From positions 1-33,244 of the forward strand of contig CAKZJK010000096.1 in NCBI GenBank assembly GCA_936942565.1: a stretch of DNA of 33,244 nucleotides, given 5' to 3'. Of the stretch, positions 30,673 through 33,244 are shown piece after piece (positions within the stretch are counted from its first letter, which is position 1; each line of letters opens with the position of its first letter). This DNA is from an uncultured Caulobacter sp. (GTDB lineage Bacteria; Pseudomonadota; Alphaproteobacteria; Caulobacterales; Caulobacteraceae). Both the position numbers and the translations under genes were made by a program. Under the pieces are notes generated by a model, which was not told the origin of the DNA, searched no databases, and saw only the letters and a list, made by a program, of their open reading frames with translations.

Positions 30673-30696
30673 CGGGACAACGACGGGACAACGGCG
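30673..30696. repeat. Right integrase arm-type repeats
   Basis: The 10-mer cgggacaacg occurs at 30673-30682 and 30684-30693, the same tandem arrangement and orientation as at 13576-13596 inside the left end. The two 24-base blocks differ at one base. This supports arm-type binding sites for the element's integrase. The 12-mer taagtcattgaa follows at 30733-30744, next to the att repeat. Confidence 0.6.
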
Positions 30697-30749
30697 GGGA
30701 AATGGATGCCGCAGAAGCACCAAAAAATCCGCTAAGTCATTGAAAAGCT

Positions 30750-30800
30750 TTGGAGCGGGCGGGGGGAATCGAACCCCCGACATTCAGCTTGGGAAGCTGA
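30750..30800. repeat. attR: 51-bp repeat within the intact tRNA-Gly
   Basis: Identical to 13399-13449. It overlaps the 3' 50 bases of the tRNA-Gly(CCC) gene, so insertion regenerated a full tRNA here. The distance between copies gives an element of 17,351 bp. The inner dyad tcagcttgggaagctga (30784-30800), the anticodon arm, is the probable crossover point. Confidence 0.93.
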
Positions 30801-30825
30801 CGTTCTACCTCTGAACTACGCCCGC
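30751..30825 (-). tRNA. tRNA-Gly (anticodon CCC)
   Basis: The minus strand folds into a standard 75-nt cloverleaf with encoded CCA: acceptor stem GCGGGCG/CGCCCGC, D stem GTTC/GAAC, anticodon stem TCAGC/GCTGA around loop TTCCCAA (anticodon CCC at 30793-30791), T stem GGGGG/CCCCC with loop TTCGATT, discriminator T, then CCA. The loop gives Gly decoding GGG. The gene reads toward the mobile element, whose insertion point is its 3' part; the functional copy keeps its own upstream (right-hand) promoter. Confidence 0.97.
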
Positions 30826-30901
30826 CAAAGGGACGAACCGTTTAGCCCGGCTCGGGGCGGGGCTCAAGCGTCGGCGTGATTTGATTTCGGAGACGATCGC
30901 C

Positions 30902-32770
30902 TCAGGCGTCGGTCTCCGCGCCTTCGCCGCCGCCCACGCAGCGAGCCAGCATCTCGGCCAGGGCCGTGACCTCGATCGGCTTGGGCAGCACGTCGTCCAT
31001 GCCCGCGGCGTGGTAGCTGGCGGTCTCCTGCTGGAGAACGCTGGCCGTGACGGCCACGATCGGCACGCGGCGGCGGCCCAGACGGTCCTCCTCCCGCCGA
31101 ATGGCGCGGGTGGCCTCGACGCCGTCCATCACCGGCATATGGACGTCCATGAAGATCGCGTCCCAGGGCTGGCGACGCCAGGCCTCGACCGCCTCGCGGC
31201 CGTCGGCGGCGAAGCCGCAGGCGATGCCGAATGGCTCGACCAGGGCGGCGATGATCTCGCGGTTCAAGGCGTTGTCGTCGACAACGAGCAGGGTCGGGGG
31301 CTCTTCATCGCCGTCGGCGCGCGGCGGCGAAGCGTGTCGCGGGGCCTGTTGATCGACCGCCGGGCAAGGGATGCGGAGGGTGAAGGTCGAGCCTTGACCC
31401 GGCTGGGACGTCGCCGACATCTCGCCGCCCATCTTGGCGACCAGGCCTTGGCAAAGCGCCAGGCCCAGGCCGATGCCGCCGGCCGCGCGCTTGGTGGAGT
31501 CGTCGATTTGGCTGAAGCGCTCGAAGATGACCGCCATCTTCTCCGGCGCGACGCCGTCGCCCGTGTCGCTGACCTCTATCCGCAGGTCGTCGCCCGCGCC
31601 GCTGATCCGGCAATCGACGCCGCCTTCCTGGGTGAACTTCAGGGCGTTGTCGATCAGGACGCTGATCACCTGACGCAGGCGATCGACGTCGCCGAGCCGG
31701 GTTTCCGCCTGGCCCGCCTCCAGCTGCATGGTAAGCCGCAGGCCCCGCGCGTCGGCGGTGGGGCGATGCAGATTGTCCAGGGACTGGGCGAGGGCGGCGA
31801 GGTGAAACGGCCGAGGCTTCAGCCGCAGGTCGCCATCGTCCAGCTGGCAGAGATCCAGCACGTCGTCGATCATCATGCGCAGGCGCCTGGCCGCGCCCTT
31901 CATCTCGAGGACCTGCTCGCGCTGTTTCTTGTTCAAGGACGAACGCGCCAGAATCTGGCCGACGCCCAGAATGGCGTTCAGCGGCGTGCGCATCTCGTGG
32001 CTGACGGTGGCGAGGAAGCGCGACTTGGCCTCGTTGGCCCCTTGGGCGCGTTTGGTGGCTTCCTGAAGCTGGCGGGTGCGCAGCTCCACCCGCGCCTCCA
32101 GATCCTGATTGACGCTGTTCAGGTCGTGACTGCGGCGCGCCAAGGCCTCGACCAGATCGCGGTTCTGGTCACGCAGTTGGATGGAGTCGACCAGCAGGGC
32201 GTGATTGTTGCGATGGCCCGTCAGCATGACCAGCCAGAACGCGACGCCCAACACGCCCAGCGCCCGGTCCGGGCCTAGCAGCAGGGCCGCGGAAGCCGGG
32301 AGCAGGATCAGGGAGATGTAGATCCGCCCCGTCAGCTTCAGGGGCGACAAGACGCCGGTGGCGCCGCCCGCCAGGGCCGACAACACGACGATGATCACGA
32401 AGCGCGTGCGCTGGCTGTCGATCGGAAAACGCAGCCAGGCCAGGAGCGCCCACAACGCGGCGCTGATCAGCAGGCCGGCGGAAAAGGCGACGACGATCGC
32501 GTCCAGTCGCTTGGCGAGCGCCCCGCCCTTCAGCGCGGAGGCCAGCAGGCGGTCCACGACGACGCGGGCGGCCAGGACGGCCAGGGTCGCCGTCAGCCAC
32601 GCCCAGTAGACCGGGCGCTCCGAGGGGAGGGCGGCCAGCGTGACCCCGATGGCCGCCGCCGCCTGCACGCCCATGGTCGCGACGCTGTTGCGCGACGCAT
32701 GCCCGACGAGGGCCAAGGTGAGGGGATTGTCGCGGATGCTCGAATGTCCTCGCGCCATCGTCATGGCCAT
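30902..32770 (-). CDS. Membrane-bound hybrid histidine kinase with receiver domain
   Basis: The 622-residue sensor has an N-terminal membrane domain of about six helices (33-50, 55-73, 92-113, 123-141, 149-166, 169-185). A coiled-coil linker (200-245) leads to the HisKA domain with the phospho-accepting His258 (SHEMRTPLN). The HATPase domain has Asn375 (N box), DTGDG (402-406) and GGIGLGL (431-437). The C-terminal receiver has acidic pair Asp498-Asp499, phospho-acceptor Asp542 ([10 protein letters not shown]) and Lys597. The signal is unknown since no extracytoplasmic loop of size is present. ATG 32770 is the longest sensible start; ATGs at 32764 and 32758 are also possible and none has a clear ribosome binding site. 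No partner response regulator lies beside it. Confidence 0.92.
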   Translation of the reverse strand: MAMTMARGHSSIRDNPLTLALVGHASRNSVATMGVQAAAAIGVTLAALPSERPVYWAWLTATLAVLAARVVVDRLLASALKGGALAKRLDAIVVAFSAGLLISAALWALLAWLRFPIDSQRTRFVIIVVLSALAGGATGVLSPLKLTGRIYISLILLPASAALLLGPDRALGVLGVAFWLVMLTGHRNNHALLVDSIQLRDQNRDLVEALARRSHDLNSVNQDLEARVELRTRQLQEATKRAQGANEAKSRFLATVSHEMRTPLNAILGVGQILARSSLNKKQREQVLEMKGAARRLRMMIDDVLDLCQLDDGDLRLKPRPFHLAALAQSLDNLHRPTADARGLRLTMQLEAGQAETRLGDVDRLRQVISVLIDNALKFTQEGGVDCRISGAGDDLRIEVSDTGDGVAPEKMAVIFERFSQIDDSTKRAAGGIGLGLALCQGLVAKMGGEMSATSQPGQGSTFTLRIPCPAVDQQAPRHASPPRADGDEEPPTLLVVDDNALNREIIAALVEPFGIACGFAADGREAVEAWRRQPWDAIFMDVHMPVMDGVEATRAIRREEDRLGRRRVPIVAVTASVLQQETASYHAAGMDDVLPKPIEVTALAEMLARCVGGGEGAETDA

Positions 32771-33134
32771 TTAGGTGTCACGACACAGGGGTCGTGGCCG
32801 TTATGCGTCGGCGCTTTCGCCGAGTCATCGCCGCGGCCTCGCGACAAAGCGCCGCGCGAGACGGCGAACACGTTGGAAACCATGAACTTCCCGTCCTCGA
32901 AACCGTCCGGGGCTGGGCTTTGCCGCGTGGGTCCTAGTTGGTAACGCTACCTTGGATAGAGCCGGCTGGGCGGTGGAACGACCTCATTTTGGGCAGGGAA
33001 TCGTTTTTCCCGGAGGGGCGGCGCGCCGAGGGCCCAGGGTCATGAAGCCGCGTCGAGGCCGTCACGACAAAGGTCCCAACGAAAACGCCGCCCAGCGGTC
33101 AGGCTGGACGGCGTCGGATCGGGCGGAGACCTGA
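32771..33134. other. Intergenic region upstream of the histidine kinase
   Basis: I see no gene in this 364-bp stretch. It holds a dyad cacgac-acaggg-gtcgtg (32779-32796) 8 bases upstream of the kinase start, which could be an operator. A small hairpin gggaa-tcgttt-ttccc lies at 32996-33011, and the terminator of the gene at the right edge lies at 33085-33114. The kinase promoter should lie here on the minus strand but was not resolved. Confidence 0.4.
33085..33114 (-). terminator. Intrinsic terminator for the right-edge gene
   Basis: A 12-bp stem (acgccgcccagc against gctggacggcgt, one G-U or mismatch position) encloses the 6-base loop ggtcag. Read on the minus strand, the stem is followed by TTTTC, a short U-tract, as in a Rho-independent terminator. 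It lies 20 bases after the stop of the minus-strand gene at 33135. Confidence 0.7.
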
Positions 33135-33244
33135 TCAGTTCTGAGGCGGTGGGCCTTCCGGCGGCGGGCCCGGGGGCGGGCCGTCGCCCTGTTGCATCCG
33201 ACGCTGACGCATCGTCTCGAAGGCGGTCTTCAGCTCATCGAGCG
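33135..33244 (-). CDS. C-terminal end of a minus-strand gene (partial)
   Basis: An open minus-strand frame enters from the right edge and ends at TGA 33135-33137. The visible residues are LDELKTAFETMRQRRMQ followed by a Pro/Gly-rich tail, QGDGPPPGPPPEGPPPQN, with consistent G/C third positions. The terminator just downstream supports it as a real gene end. EF-hand-like or small periplasmic proteins with Pro-rich tails look similar, but too little is present to name a family. Confidence 0.6.
   Translation of the reverse strand, partial: LDELKTAFETMRQRRMQQGDGPPPGPPPEGPPPQN

Larger units (their letters stand above)
13399..30800. mobile_element. 17.35-kb integrative and mobilizable element in tRNA-Gly(CCC)
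   Basis: The element is bounded by the 51-bp att repeats. It contains integrase, AlpA-like regulator, oriT, TraD-like protein and relaxase but no type IV secretion or coupling-protein genes, so it should need a helper for transfer. Cargo comprises an AT-rich membrane protein, hypothetical genes at 16104-17970, and a defence-like block (21467-30510) built on a type I restriction system. Integrase lies at the end distant from the intact tRNA. Flanking chromosome genes (P450 operon left, histidine kinase right) are not interrupted, so excision would leave an intact locus. Confidence 0.92.

Noticed and set aside
30511-30783. Upstream extension of the DUF6602-like gene into the tRNA
   Set aside because: Also begins with tRNA-derived SGVRFPPPAP and crosses the integrase arm sites. 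A good ribosome binding site supports ATG 30510 instead.
30881-32278. Plus-strand 465-codon open frame opposite the histidine kinase
   Set aside because: Antisense to a kinase with all catalytic motifs. The translation has no recognisable domain.
1-33244. CRISPR arrays, insertion sequences or transposase genes
   Set aside because: No regularly spaced repeat array and no transposase motif or paired terminal repeats were seen. The only mobile unit supported is the tRNA-inserted element.

Overview
The window is high-GC, densely coded DNA with strong G/C third-position bias, a long TonB-dependent receptor ending in an aromatic residue, secreted esterases and a hybrid histidine kinase. This points to an alphaproteobacterium, most likely a Caulobacter or close relative. 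That assignment is inferred from style, not from a marker gene.

Left chromosomal part (1-13398). A six-helix membrane protein is translationally coupled to a 64-residue XRE regulator, preceded by a cluster of TGACA/TGTCA half-sites. Then come a TraB/GumN-family secreted protein and, convergent to it across a shared hairpin terminator, an HD-domain protein with a diiron-oxygenase-like ligand set. Next is a minus-strand operon with start-stop overlaps: CapA-like metallophosphatase, 10-TM DMT-type transporter, MmgE/PrpD-family protein. Divergent to it is a plus-strand operon: TonB-dependent receptor, tannase/feruloyl-esterase-family lipoprotein or secreted esterase, secreted alpha/beta hydrolase, cytochrome P450. 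The roughly 300-bp divergent intergenic region has an FNR/FixK-like dyad and an array of TGTTT/AAACA half-sites. The two operons look like one uptake and catabolic locus for an esterified organic compound whose identity the sequence does not reveal.

Mobile element (13399-30800). A perfect 51-bp direct repeat (13399-13449 and 30750-30800) bounds a 17,351-bp integrative and mobilizable element inserted in the 3' part of a tRNA-Gly(CCC) gene, which stays intact at the right end. It carries: a P4-type tyrosine integrase at the left end; tandem CGGGACAACG repeats just inside both ends (likely integrase arm sites); an AT-rich two-helix membrane protein of unknown function; three hypothetical genes; a mobilization module (AlpA-like, winged-helix and coiled-coil/TM proteins, a MOBQ-type oriT with a near-perfect RSF1010-like nic sequence, TraD-like protein, MobA/MobL relaxase); and a defence-like cargo. 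The cargo is hsdR, an HhH-GPD DNA-glycosylase-like gene, hsdM, an hsdS broken by a one-base frameshift, a HEPN protein (RNALAH motif) coupled to a PD-(D/E)XK NucS/DUF91-like nuclease, and on the opposite strand a DUF6602-like protein whose nuclease motif looks degenerate.

Right chromosomal part (30801-33244). The tRNA-Gly gene is followed by a membrane-anchored hybrid histidine kinase with a receiver domain and by the C-terminal end of another minus-strand gene with a good intrinsic terminator.

The most novel material is the extended type I restriction locus, especially the glycosylase-like gene between hsdR and hsdM and the HEPN-nuclease pair, and the oriT, which can be placed almost to the base.
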